Positions 48,590-62,629 of a stretch of DNA of 64,000 bases are shown piece after piece. How positions within the stretch are numbered: position 1 is the first letter of the stretch; every line of letters begins with the position of its first letter. The notes under the pieces were generated by a model that was given only the letters and a program-made list of their open reading frames with translations, did not search any database and was not told the origin of the DNA. The stretch covers positions 87,069,189 through 87,133,188 of the forward strand of contig OV884009.1 in the NCBI GenBank assembly GCA_930367205.1, in the 5' to 3' direction. Source of the stretch: Acanthosoma haemorrhoidale. Its lineage: Eukaryota; Arthropoda; Insecta; Hemiptera; Acanthosomatidae. Made by a program: the position numbers and the translations under genes.

Positions 48590-51500
48590 TATATATATGT
48601 GTGTATATATAAGTCAAGGCCTGGGCACTGTCGGTACGCGGTCTTAATACCAAAACATCGGGATGTAAACATTCCGATTGTGTGTGTATGGCATTAAGAG
48701 CTACGAATAAAGCAGTCTTGTACTATCGTTTGCCCTATTCATTTCTATTACCTCTTTCTCCATCCATTTACTGTTTTAGTTCTCACGAATGTTAACTTAT
48801 ATATATGAATATATCCTGATAATTCGTGATGGCAAGGAGCCGAGGGTTTATTACGGATTATCGAGATTTTCGAAATAGGTGGATTATGAATTACTGAGGG
48901 TTATAAAAAAAAAATCAATTTAGCGGAATTATCAGATTTTATTCCAATTCCATTTATGAACCCTCTTTAGTCATCATTCAACTATGTTCTTCAGTTCATA
49001 ATTTTCTATAATTTCACACAATTTTTCTTTCCATTCTAAATAAACATTTTCAAATTATACTCACACTTTGCAGTTTCATTTTACTGTTTGAAGCTACTCC
49101 AAGTGACAATCTCTTTCTTTAAAATCGACGTCAGTGTAGATGGAGGAATATTAAAGAATTTTGTCATATTGATTTTTGTCACTTGTCGGTACGCTTTGAG
49201 CTCATGGTGAAACCACACAGAAATAAAGGTAAGTAAAAATAAAGGATATCGAACCCAATGTAAACACAAAAAAAATAACTAAAAAAAGACGTGATTAAGA
49301 GAATTGAAGAGTGGGAAGAAGGTTTTTTTTTCTAACAGACGGGATTCTTGACGGAGGCTTAGGAATTACAAGGCGTTTAAGTGGTCTTGGGTACGAAAAT
49401 CATTACGAATTACTGAGATGACAGGTTTTTTTTACACGAATAACCCATTTTTCCCAAGAGACCACAGTTTATTACGAATAAGCGGTATTTACGAATTAAT
49501 TGTGTACGAATTGCCGAATTGTACTGTATATATGTTGGGACTATAATTACAAAAACCGCAGTGATCGCCTTGATTGTTTGATGCATCAAACTTTATTAAT
49601 TGCTTGTGTTCGGCTTGAATTTGTTTCTATGAAGCCAACCTTTATTGATTCGATTTTGATAATCCATTCAGTTCACTAATCCGAACACTATGATTTACAC
49701 TCAGTTCGGATCAACGATTATTGTGCCGAGCGTCTAAGTGACGGATAAATCGGATTACCAAAGTAATCCATCATATGTTTCAGAGAGAAAGTAATATAAC
49801 ATTAGCAAAAGTATTAGAGGGGAAATAGCCGGTTTAGGTATATGCTCTTGCCGGAATTTTTATAGAAAGGCTGGCAATATTGTGGGAATTGCAATATTGC
49901 CGCCTCACTAACGCACCCCTCTCCCCACACGCCGTCTTAACTTACCCCTAGGTCGGCGATAAGCTCTTTCACAAATCCGAATAAACTTTTATTGGGCTCC
50001 CTTCATATTCCCAGAGGATCTTGCACCAGAGGTTTTCGATCATAGCTCCGTATTAGAAAAAAGGAGTTGAACATACGCGTTCCGCGCTCTTTGATTTATC
50101 TATAAAGAGAATAAATTGGAAATAAAAAGATTTTTTTTACGTATCATGTACTGACGAAGTACTTACAATGGACACTAACCAAAATAATTCTGGGTGTGGA
50201 CAAAGTTCTCGAATACTTATTGAGTAATAGTAAAAAATATATGATATAATATACTAATTACTATACTATTAATATAATAGTAAAATATTTGGTTTTATTT
50301 TACCCTCTTGGTCACTAAAAATCACCATTTAACAAAAAAAATCAGTAAAAAGGTAAAATATTGACAAAAACCTATCGAAAATGGCTAAAGTGACATTGAA
50401 TTCGTTGATTCTACTAGTTCAAAAAAAATTATTTTCTAGAATAGCTTTGAATTTCTTTTGTCGTTATTTTATTTAACGTAGGCTTAAACATGGTGACAAA
50501 TCATAACTTTGACTCTTATATGGTTTCTTGGTTGACACTTTAGAAAGCTTAAAAGTCAATCCAAAAAATTAAACATTTCATGTGATTGATCTTCTAATCA
50601 ATACACTCTTATCAAACATTTCCTGCCGGTAATGGTCTTGTCTTGATTGAAATGCCAATAGATCTCCGGTCAGGCACACTTTCAAACTGAACTATCTCAA
50701 ATCGAATAACATCAATGTCTCGTCAGCCCATCTTGTCTCAACTCTGAAAACATCTTCAGAATGATAAGAGAGTATAATGTAATGTATTTTAATTTGATAG
50801 CTCATTTGTTGCGACAGTTGTGACCGAGAACACCAGGCCGGAGGTCAGGAGGCCATTGGCTTAAAAATGGTTATCTTTTTTCTATTACAGACTACAACTA
50901 ATTAACGTTAACATACAATTTAATTCACTAAACACTAGCTATTTTTCTACGCAGTTAGGTGATTTATGAAACAAATTACAAAAACTGAAACACGTGTCGA
51001 AATTTACAAAATTTCCAAGCTGGATAGGCACATGGGCTCCACCCTGTGTAGTGTATTTACTACCCAAACTTAGTTTAGTTATCTATTATGATATCAGATT
51101 CTTTAAAACTGAAATATCCTTTTATCACGATTCTTAGGTCTGCTATTTTTTTTAATATCAAAAATCGTCGCACAGATAAGAGAAAGATGATAACCTGTAT
51201 AATTTTGATAAGTCCTTGTGATCAGATTATAACTCCGGATAGTCACAACCTATTCTAGTCTACTCCACTTAATAATAATAATAATTAACAGTTGTTCTTT
51301 AACAGCATCAGTTCCTAGATTATTTAATAATTTAAAATATGAAATAAAATGTAATAAAACCCCCAAAATAACGAAGTCACTTGTTAGCTGTCATTTTAAG
51401 TAAGTAAATTGCTTATTGAAAAACATGTTAATTGTCAGAAACAAATGTTTCGAAGTAAAACCTCACCCTTGGGCTCAAGAACTGTTTCTTGTTCATACAC

Positions 51501-54500
51501 TTGATAATCCCACGCCATTTGCAATGGCTTAGTTTTCTTATCTTATCAAGGCACGCCTCCGCCAAAACTCCGAGTTGGTTCAACAGATAACCCTTTTTTT
51601 GAAGCGGTGGCTGTGGCCAATGAGGAAGACTCGGACGCCATGAAAAGGAGCCAATGTGTAAATGAAAGGTATCGCTCCTGGCCCTTTGAAATCCCTCTTC
51701 GATAACCGGGGTCTTATTCCCTATCCGGGGTCTTACTGGCTTATCTGGCCTTTCTTTCATCCCTGATGGCCTCTGAAAAATAACAGCTCCCTCAATAGTC
51801 CTCAGTCCCGGTTTATATACTCGCTGCCCGCTCCACTTTAACATTTTTATCGCAACTTTAAGATCGGTATTGCCTCAGGTTCGCAATTGAAGAATAGACG
51901 CCATGAAAATAAATTATTTGAAACTTATATAAAGAATAGCTTAAAATATATGAAAACGAATTATATAGTTAGCTCTGAAGGTAAAGAAGAAATGTATAAT
52001 ACAATTTTTTTATGAAAGACGTTTCGACAAACAAATCGTCATTAAGTACTTTATATGAGAAGGGTTGGAGATGGAAGTAAAAAGTGGGCAGGGTCAGTTT
52101 TTCATCTTCTTTCTCACGGTTCACGACAAATATCAGAAATCTAGTTTAGAGTTTGTTCGTGGAAATATTTCAATAAGGTTATGTGCTTGGCCCAACCTTG
52201 ACGTTTTCAGTCCTAGACTGGGATATATAAATGAAGTTAGTGAAATAAACACTGGAATACAGAAGTTAGTTTGTTATAGGAACAAAATATAGAGGACATT
52301 CCATACTGCGTGAACAGTAGTAGAAAAATAAATAATAGAATTAACATCCTCTAATGGAAAACTATCCACGAGTAGATATGTCAAAACTTTGCGGACAGTA
52401 TAACTTACCTAAATTGGCGTAAGATAACAGGACTATATCTATGAAATAAATGTAGCTTGCCCTCTAAATGGATTCAGTGAAGTACGTCAAGTTTACTTAC
52501 TACAAAGCCCTGCTACCACGAGTTTGAATGGAACGGACACCCATTCTATGTATGGAGGAGATACATGAAGAAAAAAATGAAACTGATAGAATGCGTTAAA
52601 GTAGGAATGAATACTGATGAATGATACGATTGTTGGGTATTTTAAATAAGGATGTATAAGTTGTCAACGCTTTAAATGATATAGCTCGTGTTATCCGAGT
52701 TTTTCAGGTATTGACACTTTCGTGAAAAACATCATTATGGCTTGAGAAAAAGGGGGATTGACATGACATTAAATAAAATCATTGTTATTTACAACTTATG
52801 TTTAGCACTTAGTACTGAACCATATCCTTGCCAATACCTAGTTGTAATAACATCAATATATATAGTTTAGAAGCCATAGAGAAACATATAACATAAACTA
52901 ATCCCCAACTATAATTTATATTAATAAAGTAGATGCAATATGCGTATTAATTAATAGAGTGAGAGCTAGAAATGACTTGTTATCTTTAATAGATGTAATA
53001 GGTGTCCTGTCAATCGTGTACAGATAAGTTTTGAGAATTAGAAGTTGTTTGAGCCAGGGTGAAGGGCCTGGCAAAAACTATCTCGGGCCAGTATCGACTA
53101 CAAAGCTTAAGTGGCTAATGCGTCCTGCTATGTTAGCACGCTGGTGACCGAGGGAGACAAAACAGCGAACTTTCCTACGTAACAATGGACACACTTGCTT
53201 TCCCAACAACTAACATTCGGCACTTGCAAGGTTTCCAGCCTTCTGATCTGTGGAACACGCCCTCTAATCTGCCAAAGTTTGTTTTGCCACGTTCGACTCC
53301 TATGAGCTTTTCCTTTTTCATATTGACGCGTAATTTGTCTTTCCGCGAATTGCATTAGTCTCGTCATTATGTAATGTAACTCGGGAGACCTCGAGCGATG
53401 ATACTGGCTACATTCATAAGAGTTCTAACTAGTATCTATGTTATTTTAAATTTTTAAATCGATTCGTACGGCTTGATTAGAGCGATCCATCGATCATTTA
53501 CCCATATGTATTGAAATATCCTATGATCACTCGATCCATTATTGTGTTTACCAGAGATGTTCGGGGGAAAACTTTATCAATAATTACGCTTACCAGGATT
53601 AATTTTATAATTAAGGCCATAACTTCTTATTTTACATTAATTACTTCGTTAGAATTCTAAATAATTTTCCTGAAATTATAGGCATGTTTATGATTAATGC
53701 AGCATTGAAAAGTAATTTCCCCTGCTGGTCCTTCAGTAGAAAAAAAAACCATAGAGACAAAGGTAGAACTGAATAAATAAGAACGCCCTATTCCAACTCC
53801 CCCTTCCCTTCCTGAGGACGACTCCTCACACGGTGTATAGTCTATTGCAACTGGTGAATTAACCCAAGAAAATTCAATTGAATTGCGGTGTGTGAGACGA
53901 TCAAGGCAAACCTGTGTATCAACCTAATATGTAAAATATCATACACCTATATCAAATAAGGGTTGATTTACAGTTGTCACCCAATGAAAAATCATAAATT
54001 AAATAGACGACGAGATATTCAATTTTATAACATCAATAATATTGAAAAAAAATGTTACTACTGAGAAGTAAATTAATTAATATTATTTGATTTGGCAGTA
54101 GTTTCCATGTCGTCTTCCAAATAATCATCCATGTAATTTAGTGTCTCTGGTTTGCATTGGCTATCCACAGTGATCAGAACGGACGGACTGATTAGCATGC
54201 TAGGTATTGATAGTTATCACATTGATTAGTTGATTTGATCGTTATTTTAAATTTTAGTTTGAAATATGCTTGTCATCTGTGCTGTAATTATTCTTCTTTT
54301 TTAGCCGGTCACTCCATAGTTCCAACTCTAAATTCACTTTCTTCGATTTGTTTCCAAATTTCGATGGTTTCCATTTTCTTTTCTATTACCATGACTACTC
54401 GTTTTAATATATTTGTTTTTTAACGCTTATAAATACCGTACCGGCCCGAAGACAAACTGGTACTAAGGATGACTTAGATTCGTACATTGTTTGTGTTGAT

Positions 54501-55668
54501 GTCTGTTGGTGATTGCTGAGAAAACGTTAAGAACATGATTTTAATGACAGTTTTTATCATTTTCTGTAATACTCATAGTCCAATAAAGTCCAGACACATA
54601 TTGCATGCTATTGATCTTGACCTTGAGACATTTAATCTTAGCACTTTAGTTATTGATAGTCATCACAACAAGAAAAAGGAATCCTTCTGGTCATCATCCA
54701 CAGCTTTTGTACTCTTATAAAAATACCATCATAATATTTGTGTGGAAATAGTTTAGAATTTAATACGTTAAGTTTGTTTAATAATTAATGCTTTTGGTTT
54801 AAACAATTTTTTTTATAACAGGTTGGCATATAAATTAAATTTAAGCATTACTAAAGGTTAGATTTGTATAATGAGCTTTTAATTGCAGTCAACAATGGCT
54901 TATAGCCAGTCTTCATAACAAAACTATTCAAATTGAATCGGTAATTATCTGTGGCTGAGAGGAATAAGTGGGTATATTTAATTAATCTCAAAACGAGATA
55001 ATGAACGAACATACAAGGGTTGATGTGTTATGTTCGCCCTTTGAACAAATAGGCATTATTGATTTCGAGTGCTTTTGTTAATTATTGGTACGTTTTTATA
55101 GGGTAAATTTTTATCATACCTGTTGTTTTCAGGAATGTTGTGAAGACGTTGTCTTCATAATATATATTTTTAAACTTATTTTTTTAGGACATTCTATAAA
55201 TAAAAATAAAACATCTGAGTTTGGATTAGAAGATAGGCGGCCCAAAGTTAAAGAAAACTGTTCATGTTTCATTAACATAAGTTTTTATTTCATACCTTTA
55301 ATCCGAAAAAAAACCCAAAAAAACCTAGAACAGGTCATGAGACCATTTTGCCGATTTTGGGGGAATTTCCTTTGTCGGAGCATCTCAGAGGAGGATGGCA
55401 CTTTAATTGAAGTCAGAGCCATTTTCTTTTCGGCGTCTAATTTTGAGATGTCTGTTAGCATTGACCCTTCGAAAAGTTTAGATCTGAAAGAAATTAATTA
55501 TAGAAGAAGCTTTGAGCTAATATCTTCGATTCGCTCTGTGAAGTATCGTTATCGTCTGAAGTTTGTAGAATTACCTATTATTACTTCAAACAAAATCTTG
55601 CAAATCTGCTATTTGTTTTTTATTTACTTTACATGTATTTAGATTAGCAAAGTTGTTTATAAACAGCT
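48590..55668. other. No recognisable gene
   Basis: Long anonymous stretch. A copy of the dispersed TTGGGACTATAATTAC motif lies at 49535-49556. A GC-richer segment at 51430-51844 has a 138-codon minus-strand ORF whose first codons overlap TATATAAA; it could be an old LTR, but nothing confirms it. GACGTTTCGAC near 52020 resembles a motif of retroelement ends. The 185-codon plus-strand ORF at 55085-55642 starts at TTG and shows no domain. Confidence 0.45.
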
Positions 55669-57858
55669 TTATTATAGTGAAATTACAATCTGCCTATACT
55701 TAAAAGGCAATAAATAATTGAGATAAATGTTTTTATTCATACCATATTTACAATTCATCATTCACTCGCACATTCATACAATATTTACAAACAGCCCAGG
55801 GGCCCCCCAAGTCCACATGGTTCCTGCCTCCCTCGCATGCGAAAGAGGAAGCGGAATCTTGTGAAGTCCCCCACGCTCTTCCACCAGCCACGCCACCGAA
55901 TACAAGCGAGGCCGACGAAGAGCGCGAGAGCCACATACGCTCAGGACATGATTGGAGAAACTGGCCATTGCCAGGACTCCCACTGTTGCGCATTTATAGC
56001 AGGTCACGAGGCCACTGCCGTTTCAGTCTCCGAGGAGGATTATAGGGATGAGTGGAGCAGTGCAATGACTGTGCTACGGGATTAGGGTGGTTGGATAGGT
56101 TACTATGGAATTTCATGAATTTGGAAGGGATGAGTTCAAGAATGTAGGGTATATTAAGATCACTATAAAGGGTTTTGTTGCTGACGTAATAAGGGGCATT
56201 TACTATTGTTCTCAGGACTTTTGATTGAAAGGATTGGATACGCTTGATGTTCGACTTTTTTGCTGTCACCCATAGCTCTATTCCGTATGTCCAGATTGGC
56301 TTAAGTATAACTTTGTAAATAAGTAGTTTATTTTCTATTGAGAGATGGGATGTCCTTTGAAGTAATCTGTACAGTTGTCCAAAGCGTCTGCTTAGTTCTT
56401 GCTTTTTTAGCCTCGTGTGTGGGTTCCATGTCAGTATTTTGTCGAGATGGAAGCCTAAATACCTTACTGTCTCAGACACGGGGAGAGGAATCGAATTGAA
56501 AAAGACTAGCGGACAGGACTTGCGGCAGAGGGTAAAGGTTATGTGGGAACATTTTGCTTCATTGACCTTGATTCGCCATTGGTTGCACCAATACTCGATC
56601 TCATCAAGATATTTTTGAAGGTTTTGGGATGCTATATCCAGGGTCTGAGTGGGATGACAAGACTGCAGTGTCATCTGCAAATGTTGCCAAGAAGGTATTG
56701 GGGGTAGAGGGGGCATCAGCGGTGTATAGGTTATAGAGGATGGGACCCAGGACGCTGCCCTGTGGAACTCCTGCTTTTATGGGATAGTAGTTAGAATATT
56801 CTAAACGACAGCGGACTTGGAAGAAGCGGTTTGAAAGGTAGGACTTTAGGATTAGGAAAAGGGTCTGTGGTAAATATTTTTTGAGCTTGTAAAGCAAACC
56901 TGCGTGCCAAACCCTGTCAAAAGCTTGAGCTATGTCCAGAAATGCAGCAGTGCAATACTGTTTGCATTCAAGGGCTGAGGAAATGTGATCAACAACGCGA
57001 AGGCCTTGTTGAGTAGTGGAATGTTGTTGACGGAAGCCAAACTGGTGTATAGGGAAAAGGTTTTTGGATTCGACAATTGGAAGTAGACGTTTTAAGATAA
57101 GTTTCTCAAATATTTTTGATAGGATAGGGAGTAGGCTAATTGGACGGTAAGATGAGGCGTCGTTGGGTGGTTTTCCAAATAGGACAATAATGGAGTGTTT
57201 CCAGAGGAGAGAAAAGTGCGTCGTTCGGATAATGCAATTATAGATGTAGGTGAGGAAGATTATGACTTTATGAGGAAGCTGTTTGAGAATTTGAGGAGTA
57301 AGAAGATCATATCCAGGGGATTTTCGGTAAGGTAAGTTTTTCAGAAGGTATTTGACCTCAGAGGGGTTAACGGCTTTTGGTGGAAGTGAGAGAGGTATAG
57401 GTGAAGTGAGGTATTCTTCTACAGTTGTGCTATGAGTATGGTTTTGATGAGAAAGGTGAGGTGTGAAAGTATGGGTAAGATGCAGAGCAAATTCCTACGA
57501 CCTATCCCCATCCGAAGCCGCCCAGGACCCATCATCACGACGGAGTGGGTGTGAAACAGGATGATACTTTAGGATTTTTTTAGTTAAATTCCACAGGGAG
57601 TTATCCCTGGTAGACAGAGAGGAGAGGTGTGAATTGAAAGAATCGGAACGAAAGGACGCCAATTGCCGCTTTACCAATCGGCAGTACTGATTGTATGAGC
57701 GGCGATCAGCAGGATGTCGGGATCTTTGCCATGCTGTTCTGGAATGACGTTTGGATAGGATTAGGTCTTTGAGATGCTGAGGTAAACGATTTTGATTGTG
57801 AGTTTTCGGATGACGGTGGGGCGACGATGCCTCCCAAGCCGACCTCTGAACCAGGGCA
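55669..57858 (-). mobile_element. Jockey-like LINE, copy B (5'-truncated)
   Basis: Read right to left. A region between endonuclease and RT at about 57495-57858. RT at about 56600-57440 with RPISLLPILSKIFEKLI, FGFRQQHSTTQQ, AFLDIAQAFDRVWH, GVPQGSVLGPILYNLYTAD and FADDTAV (the YADD-type active site, intact). RT thumb at 55994-56716 (TRLKKQELSRRFGQLYRLLQ...RRLKRQWPRDLL). 3' UTR to 55669 with hairpin GCCTTTTAAGTATAGGC and AATAAA. It is much better preserved than copy A but broken by frame changes near 57500, 56900 and 56620. Similarity to copy A stops abruptly near 57858, marking the 5' truncation. The function in life was target-primed reverse transcription. Confidence 0.9.
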
Positions 57859-58029
57859 AATTTGTGTTGTCGCCACATTGTCACCCTATAGTCTGCCATT
57901 ACTATTATCCCCTATCTATAAGATACCTCAGATTGAGCTTAATTTTTTCATCTAAACAAGCACCGTTAACTATAGTGGAATGAAGCATTATAGAAATCAT
58001 ATGGGAATTGGCACTGAAAAACAAAAACT

Positions 58030-58460
58030 GTTTTTTTTTGTATTTATTTTCAGATCAGCTTAACAGCCATTTGTAGGAAAGCCTAGAGTGCCGGACCTAG
58101 TCAAAGTCTTGCTGAAAGTACAGAAATATGGCAACTGTATGTTTTTTTTATCTCGAACCATATAATATGTACTCAATTGATCTCAAGATTTAGCGTTAAG
58201 ACGAATGTTTGTGCTGAAACCTAAACTGATAGTGAGGGATACGGTAATGCGCTCTGAATGAAAATCGAGGAGAGTGGTTTTTTTATTACCACCCGATCAC
58301 AGCAACTAAAATTGGTAATAAGCATGGGCCTGTAACTACCTACGCCAAGTGATGCTTTACCACAGTTATCGCACCGCCTTGCAATTTTTTTGTCGAGTGA
58401 CCAAGCCGAATTTTAATCTGAACAGTTGACATAGGTCTAACTACAAACCATCTACCACTT
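58030..58460 (-). pseudogene. Old LINE RT relic
   Basis: Plus-strand bases GGAAAGCCTAGAGTGCCGGA and ..TCAAAGTCTTGC correspond position by position to the copy B stretch at 56890-56950 that encodes FLDIAQAFDRVWH, but are strongly diverged. Downstream blocks around 58210-58260 and 58320-58380 continue the same alignment (QFGFR, YRPISLL regions). A different, older Jockey-type family. Confidence 0.55.
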
Positions 58461-59919
58461 CATATTCCAAGTGATGTTATACTCGTTTATTGTCGAGATA
58501 GAGAGGCATGTTAAATATTAGCTAGCGAAAACATCGGCTTAGTCTTGATCACTGGTTAGAAAGATGTCAATTGATAATAATTGTGGTACTTGTCTATTTC
58601 GTTTTTAGATTCGGCTCTGTTCCCTTTCCAAAGAGAGAGTTGAGGATTAAGCTTTGCGGCGTAGCTCTGATACTTAAATACTTTGAAATCGTCAAAACCA
58701 TTTTTAAACCTCCATTTGAAATTGTTCGACATGCGCCTGTACAAAGGTTTCCTGGTCATCATTCACAGCTAGTTTACTTTATTTATCTCCTTTATTTTGT
58801 CACTCTCTTGTTCTTTACTTTGATAAATTCCAATTTTAATTTGCGAAAATCGTTTGTTGTATTCTTACTTCTCAGCTTGAAGTAGAATAGTAAGAGTCCA
58901 AATTTCAATTCTTCTTTTGTTGTGTTGTACGAGATCCCCCTTCGCAGAATGGTAATTTTTTTTTAACTATTAGTGGAAGAAGGATTTTCCACTTAGTCGA
59001 ATCGATTGGCTACCATTCATAATGACACCATCCTCGGAGAACATAATGTCAGATTGTGTTTCTCCCCTCTGAAAGCATATATATATATATAAAATATTCA
59101 AGTATTTCCAGCCGGATTAGGACTTTTCATAAGATCATCAAGTTTACTTTTGATTAAAACCGAATGATCAAGTCATTTTTTATACGGAATAACATGAAGA
59201 GCATGATAGCCTTTTTCCTCAGCGGCGAAATCACATCCGAAGAAGCAAATTGACTTCTGAATTTAGGATTAGAATCTATGAATACATATTACCTACATTA
59301 TGGAACTAAGCTTCAATAGATGTAATTTCCATTGAAAGACAAAAAAAAAATTGATTCCCTTACTTTAAGATAATAAAGTATTTTGAAGCGAAGAGTTTCA
59401 TTCCGCTAGGAAAATTCGATCAGCGGTTTAAGGCTCCCTCTTTATGAAGTTTATAAGTTACTGGGGAACGACAAAGCAAGGGAGTAATTTTTTTTTATAT
59501 TGGACACAGAGCTTTATTATCGAATAAGGGGAGACAGTTCCTTTTATTGTTAAATTTTATGAGAACAAAGAGAACTGGCAGTATCCTTTAAATTCACTTA
59601 TCGTAGATGGAATAATTTTTTTCCTCTTAAGTAATAATGCCAAAAGGATTAACTGTTGGTTACTCAATTCATTTTTACATGCTGATTAAAGTATCAGCGC
59701 TACATCATTTATAACAATTTTCACCGACTGTTTTATTTTACATCAATTATTAAAGTAAATCATATTTTGTTAAATATATGTATATATATATGAAATTTCT
59801 GAAAAAAATCATTAATTGAAAAAAATGCTGAGACATAGGTGAAAAATACTGACCAGGCCCAGGACTCCCTTTTACAAGTTTATTATAGGAAATCTCGGGA
59901 CAATATCAAATTTAATCAT

Positions 59920-60120
59920 CGAGGAGGATTATTGGGATGGATCGTGCTAACTAGCGATCGTAATATAGGATTGTTTGGATACTTTTTCATAGAATTTCAC
60001 AATTTAGAGAGTACATTGGATTGAAATCGCTTGATGTTCGAGGGCTTTGCAGTACTCTGAAGTTCAAGTTCGTAAGTCCCGATTGGTTTTGTACAGTATC
60101 TTGCTACGAAAAATATGAAA
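59920..60120 (-). pseudogene. Old LINE RT thumb relic
   Basis: CGAGGAGGATTATTGGGATG, ATAGAATTTCACAATTTAGA, CGCTTGATGTTCGAGGGCTT and CCCGATTGGTTTTGTACAG line up with copy B at 56030-56310 with many substitutions and deletions. Confidence 0.6.
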
Positions 60121-62629
60121 ATAACATTGAAACCCCTGAGTCTTACCCCCCCCCCTTAGAACCTTAGAAAAAAAATCAGAACATCAAAATTTTAAATAGC
60201 TTCTGAACTGTAAAGCAGAAGAAACAACATACTTTTTTTCAGTTCGATTTGATAAGTTTTACGACCACTGCCGTAGAACAAACATGACGAAATGGAAAAC
60301 TTTTCCACGTACCATACACAGGTACGTGTTCAACGAGTGTTAGAAATAAGAGCCCTTTGGGATTGGCTGATCCAGCTGTCTTATAACAGTAAGTGCTGAA
60401 ACCCAGCCAAAATCTTGGAAAAAATGTAAGCTGCTTAAAATTGAGACATATCTTTGTTTCGAAAACTGCTTATTCCTAATTTGTTTTGTCTCTCTTCAGA
60501 AATAAATTAAATTTTAATAGTTTTCCTGTTTATCAGAATTAAATGTTCTTCTAGTTCCTGTAGCTAATTTTATTAAATCAGTTGAGAGGAGAAAGTTCTG
60601 GGCGATGAGGTCTTGACTTATCTTGAGCTAGTGAGTCATTATCGTGAACAGGTAACTAATCGCCAGTCTATTGGGATATTACGAACTATCTTTAGTAGAG
60701 CCACTAATCATTTATTATCGTATTTATGAGATTAGTCGACTTTGCCTAAATTTGATTAAAATCCATGCTGGCTGATATTCAATTTAACAACTATGCAACA
60801 AGAAACGAAAATTTAAAATTCCCAACTATTACACTGTATGCGTCTCTTTGCTAGTGTTTAAGCTGGAAAAAAAAAATTAATGAGTTGGCATTTGATAAGC
60901 AATATAATGCACATTTTTCAGGGCCTTGAATTGTTACACTCGTTCAAAGCTAAGATCGATATGAACACTCTTTCCTATGCCTAGTTCCTGGTTAAACCTT
61001 GGATCAATCTGAGGCTTAAGTAGTGTGATTTCAAATGTGGGGGATCTTCATCTCCTTGAGATGAAGATAGGGGGAGGATCTCCTTGAACAGAATTGTGTA
61101 AAGGAGATGAATGGTTAAGGACCAAAAGGGAATATGTCTAAAAATGATTTCTCCTCTGTCATCAGTTGAAGACAGAAGTCAAAGACTTCTTGCATTTGTA
61201 TCACTTAACCTTTTTCGCATTGAATATTTTAAATTCGGAAATAATAGGTGGTGAAAATAAAATTAAGCAGAAGCAGAAATTAACATATAATAAAACAGAA
61301 ATTATAGTGAGCCTACTACGCCAAGTTTGCTATTAGTTATAGCAAATTAGTAGTAATTATCCATAAGGATAATACTTAAAATTATGCAAAAATAATGTAA
61401 TCCAATGAAGAAAATGGTCTAATAATAATTACTGATTTAGAATGAGGTTTTGTTTCTGATCGAGGTTTTCTTTTGATTATTTTGAGACTTTTGCTTTTTA
61501 TTGGCCTTGTGTTTTACTCTATTTTATTTATGTTTTGACGCTATATGTAGGTGATAAAGAGATTGAAGAGCTTTTGGTTAAGGAGCGGTAACAGTTTGGT
61601 TATAGGTTGTGTCTGAAGGAGGTGTGTGAGTTTACTGGGCGAGTCTTCACCAAGTATGACGATCGATTTATCAACCTCTTCTTTACTGATTTACTGATGA
61701 ATATTGTTAGTTTCTGGCTTAAACTGGTTACCACTTCTAGTGTGGAGGGTGTCGCAGATACCGCCGAAAGAGAAGAAAGATCTTAGTGGTGATAAATAGT
61801 GGTGCCACTACAGGATTTAATACTTATATCGATGAAATAAGAAAAGAAAAATTATGGAACGAACAAATAAAATTTGTAAAAAAAAAACCAAAACTTGTAC
61901 ATTAACATATTGAGAAGTAACACATAGAATGAATTACAAAGGTTCTGCATCCAGTAGATGACAGAATGACTTTTTTAAACATCTGAAATAATTTAAGTAC
62001 AAATATACTCTAAAATATAGAATCCATTCAGTTATTTCATTTTATTACCTTATTTCAACCATTTCTCTCTGGGTATTACACCAAAAGATTTTCTTAATAT
62101 AATTATTTTTATTATTATTATTTAATAATTTGTTTTTATATCCCGACTATTAATGTTTAAATTAAAAATATGTAGTATAACTAATGTATGCTTCGTAACT
62201 TTTTTAACATCAGAGGCCTCAGCTAATATAATATTGATAGGCAACATTTTACCCACTTCAATTCTCTCGTATGATTTGGTCTTTAAATATCACATTACAT
62301 TAATATAATAAAATTGTGCTTCTGTATTTGTCACAATCACGCCTAATGGTTCTTATGCTTTAAACTGATAATGTTAAAGTGAATTGTGGTAAACACAATG
62401 AGATTTTACTGAATAATAAACTTTATTTAAAAAAAAAAGATTTTGTACACTTAAAACACAATTACACAAATCAATTTTTGATATATAAGTAGTATAAACA
62501 TTTTTCTCTTACGCCGTGAGAGTGATGCAGTGCGACCTTATTTATATAAAAATAATAATGATTATATAAATGGGATTTTAATTTTTAATCAACAATTGCT
62601 AATGATAAAGTATGAGACTGTTTTTATTG
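60121..62629. other. No recognisable gene
   Basis: AT-rich anonymous sequence. A perfect 11-bp hairpin (arms 61044-61054 and 61058-61068) is the only structure noted. Confidence 0.45.
62623..62628 (-). promoter_or_regulatory. Polyadenylation signal after the 201-aa ORF
   Basis: AATAAA on the minus strand directly after TGA (62630-62632), which would give a 3' UTR of only some 15-30 nt. Confidence 0.5.

Noticed and set aside
49870..49900. Inverted GGCAATATTG pair
   Set aside because: Short 10-bp arms and no associated feature.
51428..51844. 138-codon minus-strand ORF with TATATAAA near its start
   Set aside because: The TATA box lies inside the ORF, and no family or repeat partner was recognised; could be an old LTR but unsupported.
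55085..55642. 185-codon plus-strand ORF
   Set aside because: Starts at TTG, has no domain and lies next to LINE sequence; probably a chance frame.
61044..61068. Perfect 11-bp hairpin with a CTT loop
   Set aside because: Isolated palindrome with no T tract, gene or repeat context; could be chance.
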